Positions 51,095 to 61,628 of a stretch of 64,000 nt of DNA are shown here, piece after piece (within the stretch, counting starts at the first letter, position 1; each line of letters begins with the position of its first letter). Source of the DNA: Asterella californica (lineage: Eukaryota; Streptophyta; Marchantiopsida; Marchantiales; Aytoniaceae); contig JAYKYS010000009.1 of the NCBI GenBank assembly GCA_036924285.1, positions 18,518,001 through 18,582,000 on the forward strand, written 5' to 3'. Below the pieces are notes generated by a model. The model was not told the origin of the DNA, made no database searches, and was given only the letters and a program-made list of their open reading frames with translations. A program made the position numbers and the translations under genes.

Positions 51095-51708
51095 ATATAG
51101 AGAAATAGATATTTTTAATTCTCCTAATGCTATTGGCTTTATACAATGAAGGTGAGAATTTCCCATTCTTTACTTACAAGTCTTTTATCACATCAGCCAA
51201 GTGTACCATAAGTAATTAATTTCTTTATAGTTTTAAAGTTTAGCTATTTATTTCTAACTTTAATACAATAAATTTAGAAAACACTTATAGTTCCCCTTCG
51301 CTTTATTTGTATACTAAATCATTTTACTGTTTCCTTGTATATAAAATCAATTACATTTGTAAAACATTATTCTAAATTGTTTTCTGAAGTCTATCATCTC
51401 TCACCAGCCACAAACCAATCATATTCCAAATTTTGTGACTACATCGCTGCTTGTCCTTTTCCTTGTGCCGAGCAGAAGTTGATTGAGCATGCATTTTCAC
51501 TATCACTGCTAAACAACTGAGGGGTTAATTATTACCTGACCCTTATATCAGGAAAGGTTAAGTAAAAATCAAAATTCTTTTAACAGTTCAATAGTTTTTC
51601 TTTCATAGAGTTTAGAGAGTGCGCTTATAAGCACTTCATTTAGGGGTTGTTTTTGTAACCCTAGCTCAGATGTAACATTTAATAGTTAGATTATATTTTA
51701 ACTCATCC

Positions 51709-51760
<52 letters not shown>
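51709..51760. repeat. (TAT)n microsatellite, about 17 units
   Basis: An uninterrupted ATT/TAT trinucleotide run of about 50 bp. Confidence 0.97.
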
Positions 51761-51762
<2 letters not shown>

Positions 51763-53597
51763 GTAAAAATTTGTAACAAAACAATATTTCTAGCAGGAGA
51801 CATATAAAAAGGTAACTGAACCTAACAATGAGCTTAAAAGAAAAAAGAGAAATATATAGCTTTCAAGTAGGTTTAGGCGACAAAGGAAGCGCCAGAACAA
51901 ATACCTTGTATACCTTGAGAAGTAGCGGTCAATTACGTTGCTATATTTCCATCGCATGTGTTTTGAAGTTAGTCCAGGCGGTTGAGGATGCTTAGTCACC
52001 TATAGAATATTCCTATGAGGAGCGTGTATATTCATTTCCTCCATCTTCTGATAGAGGAGGTAAATATATATATATTATTATCTAACAGATAATTAATTAA
52101 TACCTACTTTAAACTGATTTATATTTGTTAGTGGGCTCTATCACTTATAGTCTCCAAAGGGTGTATGTCCATCTTTGAAATAAAACTAACTTGAATTGCA
52201 AAAGTTTATAATACAAAAAATAATTCATTTTTCTATTATAACTTTTCGAAATTTAAGTTAGTTTTATTTTTATTGACGAAAATGGATCATCATTCATCTA
52301 CTGTTTTGATCGAGATTCGATGATTAGACATAAAATAATGATAACAACAATGGATAAATCTACATAAAGGATTAGAGGACACGGAGTGAGGGAATGAGCA
52401 TCGGGTACATAAAGTCTGTCGTGAGTTATCATTGGATGTTTGAGTAATTACATCGTGTACACCAAAGATCGATGTCTCAAATGGTTTAACCCACTGTCTT
52501 TTAGGAGAAAGATAGTGGGTTTAATCCTTTCGGTCACGGTTTGAGATGTATGCACTGCAAACTGTAAATGATGTTTCTGGTTCAACTTCCGCTTTGGTTG
52601 ACTCACATGGACAGTCCTATGGTTCGCGAAGATCCCAAAGGACAGGTAATACCACTTCCATTATTAAATATTTTTCACAAATACGCAATATTTTGTCTAA
52701 GTGAAACATTTGTTGCTTTTTGTTATAAGAAAATACGTAAGTGTTATATAGAAATTTTATACTAAGACAAAGGAACCGGAAAAAGTCTATCTGGGAACTT
52801 TCTTCTTTCGTCAACCGGTCTTCAGATGTCGATAGGGTCTTCTTCCCTAACTCAGTTGGTCTCTAGAACTATCAGATACAACTCTCTACGGTCGAGATAT
52901 CGCTGATTTTTTGGTCGTAAGTGATCGAACCTCCAAAAACTCTTTCCTACGACTTAGAATCAGACACATCGTCCAAACAGATCGTCTGATCTGATACGCG
53001 TCTTCTCTGGTAGGTAGATCTAGCTACCCTGAACCCAATGAGACTCCAAACAAGCCGTTTGGTTTTCCTTTCACAAAATCACACAAGAAATTTGATCATA
53101 TGCGATAAAAAATTGACGTAAGCGCTTCCATGCGAGCCAATTTCACTCAGAACTCTCAAATCGTTTGATGGAATTTCATATCGTCCTCAATTTCTTGAAG
53201 AACTCGGCGTTCTTATCCCGATGGATCCGAGGACAGCAAGTTTGGACTCCGAAACCGTCCAAACGGTCCAACTCTCCTTCACAGATCACTGAAGCACTCC
53301 AAAAACCTTCCCTGCCTCTCAATTTCTCCTAGAACACACTCCTCGATCTGTCTCTTCACGAACCGTCTTAAACAACGCGTAGTCCGCACAAATCTGAACC
53401 CAATGACACCTTGTGCGCATGCATTGGACTTCTCAATTCTCCAAACCGTCCATCCATAGATCACATAAACAAGTTAACCCCTTAAGCTACCTCCTTACGT
53501 CAGTCGCATACGTGAAAGTTCTCTTAGATAATGAGCAACCAGACCCCTTGCGTCCTTAGTATAGCGTCAGGAGCCACAAATACCCAGTCAGCAATAG
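51761..53597. other. Non-coding stretch with a tRNA-like hairpin
   Basis: No recognisable gene. At 52478-52525, TCTCAAATGGTTTAACCCAC pairs in part with GATAGTGGGTTTAATCC, with A-box-like and B-box-like words each one mismatch from consensus; it may be a SINE relic. The segment 52.8-53.56 kb is richer in CCAAAC and CGTCC words and continues into the tandem array. Confidence 0.35.
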
Positions 53598-54068
53598 TAA
53601 GCTAAGGTCTAGCTTGATTCTCTCTTCTTCCGAGTCTCGTAACTTCACCACTAGATGTCCAAATGAAGTAGACGAAGTGTCCATGAGAAGCCGACAATGA
53701 GCTCTACCCATCGATGTAATGAAAGTGAAGATCCGGAGTTGTGTAAAAAGTCCATAAGCTAGAGCCTAGCTTGCTTTTTCCATCTTTCAAGTCTCGTAAC
53801 TTCTCCACTAGGCGTCCAAATGAAATAGATGAAGTGTCCATGGAAAGCTGACAATGAGCTCTATCCGTCGATGTAATGAAAGTGAAGATCCGAAGTTGTG
53901 CAAAACGTCCATAAGCTGAGACCTAGCTTGTTTTTCTCATCTTTCGAGTCTCGTAACTTCTCCACTAGGCGTTCAAATGAAGTAGACAAAGTGCTCATGG
54001 AAAGCTGAATATGAGTTGTACCCATTGATGCGATGAAAGTGAAGATCTAAAGTTGTGCAAAAGCCTCC
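53598..54068. repeat. 157-bp tandem array (3 copies)
   Basis: GAGTCTCGTAACTTC or AAGTCTCGTAACTTC occurs at 53632, 53789 and 53946, an exact 157-bp spacing. Each unit also carries CAAATGAARTAGA, GAAAGTGAAGATC and AAGTTGTG words. Copies differ by roughly 10 percent. Unit length near 150-180 bp is satellite-like, but three copies are too few to call a satellite locus. Confidence 0.92.
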
Positions 54069-54514
54069 TTTTTAGTCCCATGAGTGTCTTTAGAGCGATA
54101 ATGATAAGCATCGAAATAGATTTTTAGGTAGGAGACGATCCACGATATGACAACGTAGACTCCAAAGTGATCTCAATCGTCACCCAACCTCCAAACACAT
54201 TTATTTATCACAAAAGAGTGCTGAGGATTTTTTATTACAAGAATGGTTGGACTTATTTTTCTTGTCGCATCGTGAGAGACAACCCAACGGAACCATTTAC
54301 TATCTTATCAACAATATGTCAAAAAGTGAGATGTACTATTATTACAAGACATACATGTCCTCTTTGGCTGACGAGGACAGGATGAAGCTTTTGTGTTTTT
54401 GTTCGTTAACACAATATTGACGTCAATATTATCTTTCTGATTATATATCATATTGTTTGAATAGCATAACTCTCAATAATATATATTTACAAGAGTAGTC
54501 CATGAGATCCATGG
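54069..54514. other. Left flank of the fold-back element
   Basis: Contains a 72-codon ORF (54167-54385), not recognised, and AT-rich DNA up to the target duplication. It could be part of the same broken reading frame seen to the right of the fold-back element, but I see no domain to prove it. Confidence 0.3.
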
Positions 54515-54526
54515 GTGAATGTTGGT

Positions 54527-55272
54527 GGTTTTTAGTTAAACAGCACCCGCAGACAAGAGTACAGCTTGAACGGCACCACAGTCTCATTATTTAGTTAAAC
54601 AGCACCCGCAGGTTAACAAGTCGGGTCGGGTGACGAAGTGTAGCGGGCCGGGGTCGGGTCGCTGGGTCGGGTTGGTCCACTGGGCTCGGCCGGTTTTGTG
54701 TTGTGGGTGGGCTCCCCTGTGGGAGTTTTCTGCCGCGGGTCAGGGCCGCCCTGGTGTACGGGTGGCGCCCCTTAGCCCCTTTCTAATAAAGTCTCTCGTG
54801 GTTCCTCGTGGCTTTTATATATATACATATATAAAAACAAAAACAAAAACCAAACAAGTTGGGTACCGGTGACTAGAATCGAGAAGGCAGGGAGACCTCG
54901 ATAGCGGTAGTCGTTTGTGACGGGTTGTACTAAAGTAGGGTCTCACATGAACGGGAAAGGGGGGAGCGGTAGGCAGAGGAAGAACCGGGGTAGGAATAGC
55001 GGTAGCGTTATGCTCGTTTTTTGTTATGCTCGTTTTCAGGCAATAAAGCGCCTGCAGGTCAGTCTCCTTAACTCCTAAAAACAAAACAAAACACAAAAAA
55101 TAAAATAAAAAGAAAAAGTAAAGTAAAGTAAGGTCTCTAATGGATCAGCGGGCAGACCAAATCTGGGACCACGTAACTCACAACCCGCTCTCCGGGTGGG
55201 TGGGTTGGGGTAGTGGAGGGTGTAACGATGGTCTTCCTTACAAAGAGTGGGGGTGCTGTTTAACTAAAAACC
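54527..55272 (+). mobile_element. 746-bp TIR-bounded subunit in left arm
   Basis: It starts GGTTTTTAGTTAAACAGCAC and ends with the inverse, GTGCTGTTTAACTAAAAACC. Near its outer end the word TTTAGTTAAACAGCACCCGC is present twice (54531 and 54590, 59 bp apart). The interior has GC-rich GGGTCGGGT words and a short TATATATA plus AAAACAAAAAC run. It is a possible stand-alone MITE. Confidence 0.7.
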
Positions 55273-56712
55273 TCCAACCACAACCCATCCGACCGTGGTT
55301 GCCTCTGTACATACCAGGTTGCCAGCGGTACTAACTAGGTTGGAGCTCGCCTTCGTACGTGTGACGTGGCCCAATGAGAGAGAAGTTACCGTTATAATTT
55401 GAATTAATTGAGTAAACAGATAATTGGACAGGAAAAAAATTTTAAGAATAATAGTATAAAAATTAAGTATAAATAAATAAAATAATATTATAATAAAGTA
55501 AAAATTGTAAAGCTGATCAAATCCACAAAAATCACCGCGAACTACTGACTACCATGAAGACGATAAAGTGAGAATTATTCTAAAGTTATACTTCTACTTT
55601 ATCTGAAATTATTTTTTAAATTTAAATAATTCTATTTTGAACTTACTAACTTCATTATCTATGTTACACTTAGTCGTTAATGACTAAAAAAAACTGTAAG
55701 TGAAAGTACAGAACGGTCCTGATTTTACTATAAAAATAATACTTAAGATAAATTAATCCAAATATCTTTTAATTTATAATCTAAATATTCCAAGAGAAAA
55801 TGTTTAGTAATTAAATAATACCAAATAACTTTTAATAACTTTATTTTAATATTAAAAAGTGGACATATATCTCCTCCTTCTTAACATGGAAGAAGTGAAT
55901 ATACATGCTCCCAGAAAAGCAAAATGTAACCATTTCTTAAGTAGAACAATGGTCTCCTTTTTCTTCCTTATTACTTTCAAAATAAACAATTCCGTTTCCT
56001 CCTTCATGTCCTCACTTCAGTTTTTTGTTTCGTTAAATTTTCTACAGATTCATCTTCCAAAATGAAATTGTCCAATATTTCAAACAATATACATCCAAAG
56101 TACACTTCTGACCGAACGGAGGAAAAATGAAAGTGAAAAATCTAAAACTTCCATTGGATCTGACACCACAGTGAGAGTGCAAACGAGATGTTAACATGAA
56201 TTCCATAAGAGTTAAAGAGAAAATATTCAGTAATTTCAACTTTAATCTAATATTTAATGTAATTATTATAAATTAGTTGTTTTGTACATGCCGAATCTTC
56301 TGGAAATAATCCATAAAGCTTGTGGACTACGACGCACAATAGGAAGAGAAAAAGAGGACTATATCGTGTGAGAAAATCAGTTTTTTGAAGTTTTAATTTA
56401 TCACTTTATATTCACTTTATATTCACTTTATTTATCATTTTTTATTCATAATTGTATTCACTAAAAGGTTATTAGTTTAAATTATGTATTTAACAACATG
56501 AATAAATCACAAGGAGGAGGAAAACCATAAGGATGTTAGGCCACCGGAATAGTTCCATCGAGTAAAATTAAAACCTAAAGGCACTAAAGTAAATAATTAT
56601 TTATGTTGAAATCAATGGAAAATTATTTTGAATTAGAAGGGATCGGCTTAAACCAGAGAAGTTCGTTAAAGGAAATATTTAAAATTAAAGGTAACTTGAG
56701 AATTGAGACTGG

Positions 56713-57209
56713 GATACTTGAGAAGTCATCTTCTTTTATAGAATGCCATGAAAGGTACCCCAAATGGGTTGTCCTTAGCGTTTGTGGTTTTTTCGAACAT
56801 GTCAGAACGAGTTGAAATTTTGAGAATATGATGTATATGCTATGTGTATCTTATTGACAGAATTTCATGTCGTTTTGAGATACTTGAGAAGTCGTCTTCT
56901 TTTACAAAATGGTCTCAAAGGTACCCCAAAAGGGTTGTCTGTAGCGTTTGTGGTTTTTTCAACCATGTCAGAATGAGCTGAAATTTTGAGAACATGATTT
57001 ATATGCCATGTATATCATACTGACAGAATTTCGTGTTGTTCTGAGATACTTGAGAAGTCGTCTTCTTTTACAAAATGCTCTCAAAATTACCCAAATGGGT
57101 TGTTCTTAGCGTTTGTGGTTTTTTCGATCATCTCAGAACGAGCTGAAATTAGGTCAATATGATGTATATGCTACATATATCTTATTGAAAAAAGCTCAGG
57201 TCGATCTGA
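56713..57209. repeat. 166-bp tandem repeat (3 copies) in the fold-back spacer
   Basis: GATACTTGAGAAGTCRTCTT starts at 56713, 56879 and 57045, and a decayed start GATACTTAAAG follows at 57210. Each unit has TAGCGTTTGTGGTTTTTTC and TGTATATGCYA words. The repeats occur only in the loop, not in the arms. Confidence 0.92.
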
Positions 57210-59085
57210 GATACTTAAAGATTTATCAAGAATTTTGTCATAGAGTATCTAATGTTTGAAATTATACGCGAAAAATATGAACTATTTTCGGCATATTAAA
57301 ACCTGAATCAGCGCTCACATCCGAAGCTGGAGGTATACCTTTTTTGGTCTTTAACCGCATGGATCTTATCCTCGCTATGCGTTTCGAGCACCAAACATAC
57401 TCGAATCAGAATAATGCGTCCAACCTCCAAGAACTGAGAGATCTTTAATTTCTCGCAATGGTTTCTTCCTCATCCCGATATTAATTAATTTTGATTTTTC
57501 CCTGTGATTTTTAGAAGGAATAAATTAAACTAACCTTGTTAATTAATTGCTACAACTTAGAGTGAATATTTTTGCTATTGCTTATTTCTTTCTATGCTAT
57601 TTTTAGAACATTAAATTAAACTGTTTGCTTCACTTTTATGTTTATTTTATTTATGTTAAAATTTATGTTTACCTTTAATTTTAAATATTTCCTTTAACGA
57701 ACTTTTCCGGTTTAAGCCGATCCCTTCTAATTCAAACTAATTTTCCATTGACTTCAACATAAATAACTATTTACTTCAGTGCCTTTAGGTTTTAATTTTC
57801 CTCGACGGAACTATTCCGGTGGCCTAACATCTTTATAGTTTTTCTCCTCCTTGTGATTTATTCATGTTGTTAAATACACAATATAAACTAATAACCTTTT
57901 AGTGAATACAATTATGAATATAAAATGATAAATAAAGTGAATATAAAGTAATAAATTAAACCTTCAAAAAACTGATTTTCTCACACGGTATACTCCTCTT
58001 TTTCTCTTCCTATTCTCGCAGTCCACATGCTTTATGGATTATGTCCAGAAGATTCGGTATGTATAAAGCATCTAATTTATAATAATTACATTAAATATAA
58101 AATTAAAGTTGAAATTACTGAATATTTTCTCTTTAATTCTTATGGAATTCATGTTAACATCTCGGTTGCACTCTCACTGTGGTGTCCGATCCAATGGAAG
58201 TTTTAGATTTTTCACTTTCATTTTTCCTCCGTTCGGCCAGAAGTGTACTTTGGATGTATATTGTTTGAAATATTGGACGATTTCATTTTGGAAGATGAAT
58301 CTGTAGAAAATTTAACGATACAAAAAACTGAAGTGAAGACAGGAAGGAGGAAACAAAATTGTTTATAAAGTAATAAGGAAGAAAAAGGAGACCATTGTTC
58401 TACTTAAGAAACGGTTACATTTTGCTTTTCTGGGAGCATGTATATTCACTTCTTCCATGTTAAGAAGGAGGAGATATATGTCCACTTTTTAATATTAAAA
58501 TAAAGTTATTAAAAGTTATTTGGTATTATTTAATTACTAAACATTTTCTCTTGGAATATTTAGATTATAAATTAAAAGATATTTAGATTAATTTATCTTA
58601 AATATTATTTTTATAGTAAAATCAGGACCGTTCTGTACTTTCACTTACAGTTTTTTTTGTCATTAGCGACTAAGTGTAACATCGATAATGAAGTTAGTAA
58701 GTTCAAGACAGAATTATTTAATTTTAAAATATTAAATTTCAAATATAATTTCAAATAAAGTAGAAGTATAACTTTAGAATAATTCTCACTTTCTCGCTCT
58801 TCATGGTAATCAGTAGTTCATGGTGATTTTTGTGGATTTGATCAGATTTACTATTTTTACTTTATTATAATATTCTATATTCTATTTATTTTACTTCATT
58901 TTTATACTATTGTTTTTAAACTTTTTCCTGTCCAGTTACTTGTTTACTCAATTCATTCAAATTATAACGATAACTTTTCTCTCATTGGACCACGTCACAC
59001 GTACGAAGGCGAGCTCCAACCTAGTTAGTACCGCTGGCAACCTGGTACATACAGAGGCAACCGCGGTCGGATGGGTTGTGGTTGG

Positions 59086-59887
59086 AGGATTTTAGTTAAA
59101 CAGCACCCCCACCCTTTGTAAGGAAGACCATCGTTACACCCTCCACTATCCCAACCCACCCACTCGGAGAGCGGGTTGTGGGTTACGTGGTCCCAGATCT
59201 GTTCTGCCCGCTGATCCATTAGAGACCTTACTTTACTCTACTTTCTATTTTTGTTTTTGTTTTTTGTGTTTTGTTTTGTTTTGTTTTTAGAAGTTAAGGA
59301 GACCGACCTCCGGCGCTTTATTGCGTTGTCAAGAAAATGAGCATAACGCTCGGTTAAGACAAAACCGGACCATCTAGAGGTCCTTTTAATGAAATTCTCC
59401 CTATCGCTATTCCTACCCCGGTTCTTCCCCTGTCTACCGCTCTCCCCTTTCCCGTTCCTGTGAGACCCTACTTTACTACAACCCGCCACGAACGACTACC
59501 GCTGTCGAGGTCTCCCTGTCCTCCCAGTTCTAGTCACCGGTACCCGACTTGCTTGGTTTTTTTTTGGTTGGTTTTTTTGTTTATATATATATATATATAT
59601 ATAAAGGCCACGAGGGACCACGAGAGACTTTATTAGAAAGGGGCTAAGGGGCGCCACCCGTACACCAGGGCAGCCCTGGCCCGCGGCAGAAAACTCCCAC
59701 GAGGGATCCACCCACAACACAAAACCGGCCGAGCCCAGTGGGCCAACCCGACCCAGCGACCCGATCCCGGCCTGCGTCACTCGACTTGACTTGTTAACCT
59801 CTGCGGGTGCTGTTCAACTAAATAGTGAGACTGTGGTGCCGTTCAAGCTGTACTCTTGTCTGCGGGTGCTGTTTAACTAAAAACCTC
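59086..59887 (-). mobile_element. ~800-bp TIR-bounded subunit in right arm
   Basis: Mirror copy of the left-arm subunit, from GGAGGATTTTAGTTAAACAG to GTGCTGTTTAACTAAAAACC. It differs by small indels, notably a longer (TA)n run near 59583-59603 and a T-rich stretch. The inner terminus has lost one T of the TTTTT. Confidence 0.7.
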
Positions 59888-59929
59888 GTGAATGTTGTCT
59901 GACTTATTCATATTATATGTTTTACAGAT

Positions 59930-60126
59930 TTCATAATAACTGGTTTAAAGACTCATCGTCGTCAACAAGCTGACAAACATGATACTAACGGAATGAGAAA
60001 AAAGAAAGCTCTATCTTCATCCAAAGATTACATGTATTGACTGCTCCATAGAAGGAGTGGATCAAGCGAAGACATGCGTTCCACATTTCTCTAAAGTTCT
60101 GAAAGTTGTTGATGGTTCTTTTGAGG
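59930..60126 (+). other. Exon-like open segment right of the fold-back element
   Basis: Directly after TTTTACAG (an acceptor-like site), one frame stays open for about 64 codons, reading FIITGLKTHRRQQADKHD, then LYLHPKITCIDC, ending VVDGSFE just before GTATGAG, a donor-like site. The following coding-like tract from about 60.37 kb may belong to the same transposon gene. I do not recognise a domain. Confidence 0.3.
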
Positions 60127-60369
60127 TATGAGTTCATCTTATAGGTGCATTACTTTTTATTGGAACATTTCAAACTAGAGTCTTCTTTATCTTAAAATGT
60201 ATTAAGTCTGATCCTAATCTGACTATCTCTATTTGCACCGTATGATATCTAAATGAGAAGGTCCTTTGCCATCAGTTTTATACTTACAATTAGATAACAT
60301 AGTAAGAGAAAACAAAAACAATATTGTTTTTGCTTATCTTGTTATGTTAGTAGATAGGTAGATTTTCAA

Positions 60370-61628
60370 GAAAATGAAAGTAGATTTTATCATGGTATGA
60401 CACTTATGATCATGTTGATCAAATGTTTAGTGGATTTTCCACAACTCTCCAGTCAAAGAATACTTTTACCTTATCACAACTCAATGATGTCATCAGACAA
60501 GCATACACTCTATTGTCTCATGTTATTCTTCTCGAGGACTTACAACTTCAAGCATTTTATTGAAAAAGCACCTTGTCCAATTCGATCTCTTTATGATATC
60601 ACTTACAACCAACAGTTCAAAGTAAAAGAAGACGAGAACGAGGAGGTTCAGATATGGAGTAAAAAGTTCTCGACTGATGCCAACTGGATCCCAATAGAAG
60701 GAGTTCGTCAATTAGAATTGTTTCCAACGAGATGAGAAATGTATGCATCATACTTGCTACCATTGAAGTCTTACTCGAAAGCAAACCATGCTAAAACTAC
60801 ATTAGCGAGGTCAGCAGAATGAGACGAAAGTAGACCTGATGCATTAAGGAATGTCCTCAACATCAAAAGAGATATTCATAATACATATTACATGTATTTG
60901 GATGAGATCAAGAAAACATTATGAAATATTGATTCTACAATCATGAACAAGTTTGTCTGGGCGTCTATTTCCATTGATCAGACATCAGATCTAGCATGAA
61001 ACTCTTTGAGACGATGTGAACAATGGAGATACAGTTGTTCCAAACATAGCGATAATTCTTGGTGAACCGGAACGACGAGTGTTTCATGAAAGAAGACCAT
61101 TGCATACAGGAACACGACAAGCGAGACCAGAAAGCATATGACCATCTACACAAGATTGGTGATGTTATACATTTAGATGAGAATCTGCTACTTGTTGTCC
61201 TTGCGAAGGACGATAAGTCTTTTTGGATCTGTATAGTGTTACGAGTTTTGACTCGTGGTGAAAGCAAAGAACCTTGTAGGATAGAAATCCAGTGGTATGC
61301 AACCGAATCGACTGATCCTTACATCAGTAAATATTATCCGTAGAGACGTAAGGTTCCGGGTGGTAGAGAAAGACCTGCACTCTACAAACAATAGTTAGAT
61401 ATTTCAGAAGTACAAACTTTAGCTTTAGTCTAAATAAATAATCAGTTGTTCTGACTAGAAAAGGAGATAGCAGTTGAAGTAGTCATTCGGCCTACAGACG
61501 ATAATGATGAAGAAGAAGCCGAAGAAGAAGATGAAGATATCATTGAAGATCCAAATGAATATCAGATAGCCAGTGGTGAAGCATCAAAGAGTACTGAAGA
61601 CATAGACACTGACTGTGGAGGATCTTAG
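60370..61628 (+). pseudogene. Decayed transposon-associated gene with acidic C-terminus
   Basis: 60370-60550 reads YDHVDQMFSGFS and LSQLNDVIRQAYTLL. After a frameshift, 60541-61066 reads NWIPIEGVRQLELFPTR and DALRNVLNIKRDIHNTYYMY. Another shift leads into 61059-61628, GDVIHLDENLLLVVLAKDD, SFWICIVLRV, IEIQWYATES, DPYISKYYP, and finally a Glu/Asp-rich tail (DDNDEEEAEEEDED) that ends at TAG 61626-61628. The FW.IVLRV...I.IQWY pattern is a small beta-barrel-like domain found in uncharacterised transposon-linked plant proteins; that assignment is weak. In-frame stops are TGA (60733, 60820, 60922, 61000 and 61061 approximately), then TAG, TAG, TAA, TGA. Each could come from CGA, CAG or CAA by one C-to-T change. 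Confidence 0.5.

Larger units (their letters stand above)
54525..59887. mobile_element. 5.36-kb fold-back (MULE-like) transposable element
   Basis: Left end GTGGTTTTTAGTTAAACAGC and right end (inverted) GAGGTTTTTAGTTAAACAGC differ in one base. The 10 bp GTGAATGTTG occur directly outside both ends (54515-54524, 59888-59897), a target duplication. Arms are about 2.17 kb (54525-56693) and 2.21 kb (57673-59887), and match closely along their length, around a 979-bp spacer. In each arm, GC-rich DNA (outer 0.8 kb) gives way to very AT-rich DNA. Mirror-image small ORFs (55140-55334 with 59025-59219; 56042-56239 with 58109-58306; 54630-54872 with 59496-59780) are a consequence of symmetry and not clear genes. 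No transposase is encoded, so it is non-autonomous. The 10-bp duplication points to Mutator-like mobilisation, an inference. Confidence 0.85.

Noticed and set aside
54630..54872. Small ORFs mirrored in the two fold-back arms
   Set aside because: Their duplication follows from the palindrome; codon content is low complexity and the termini are repeats.
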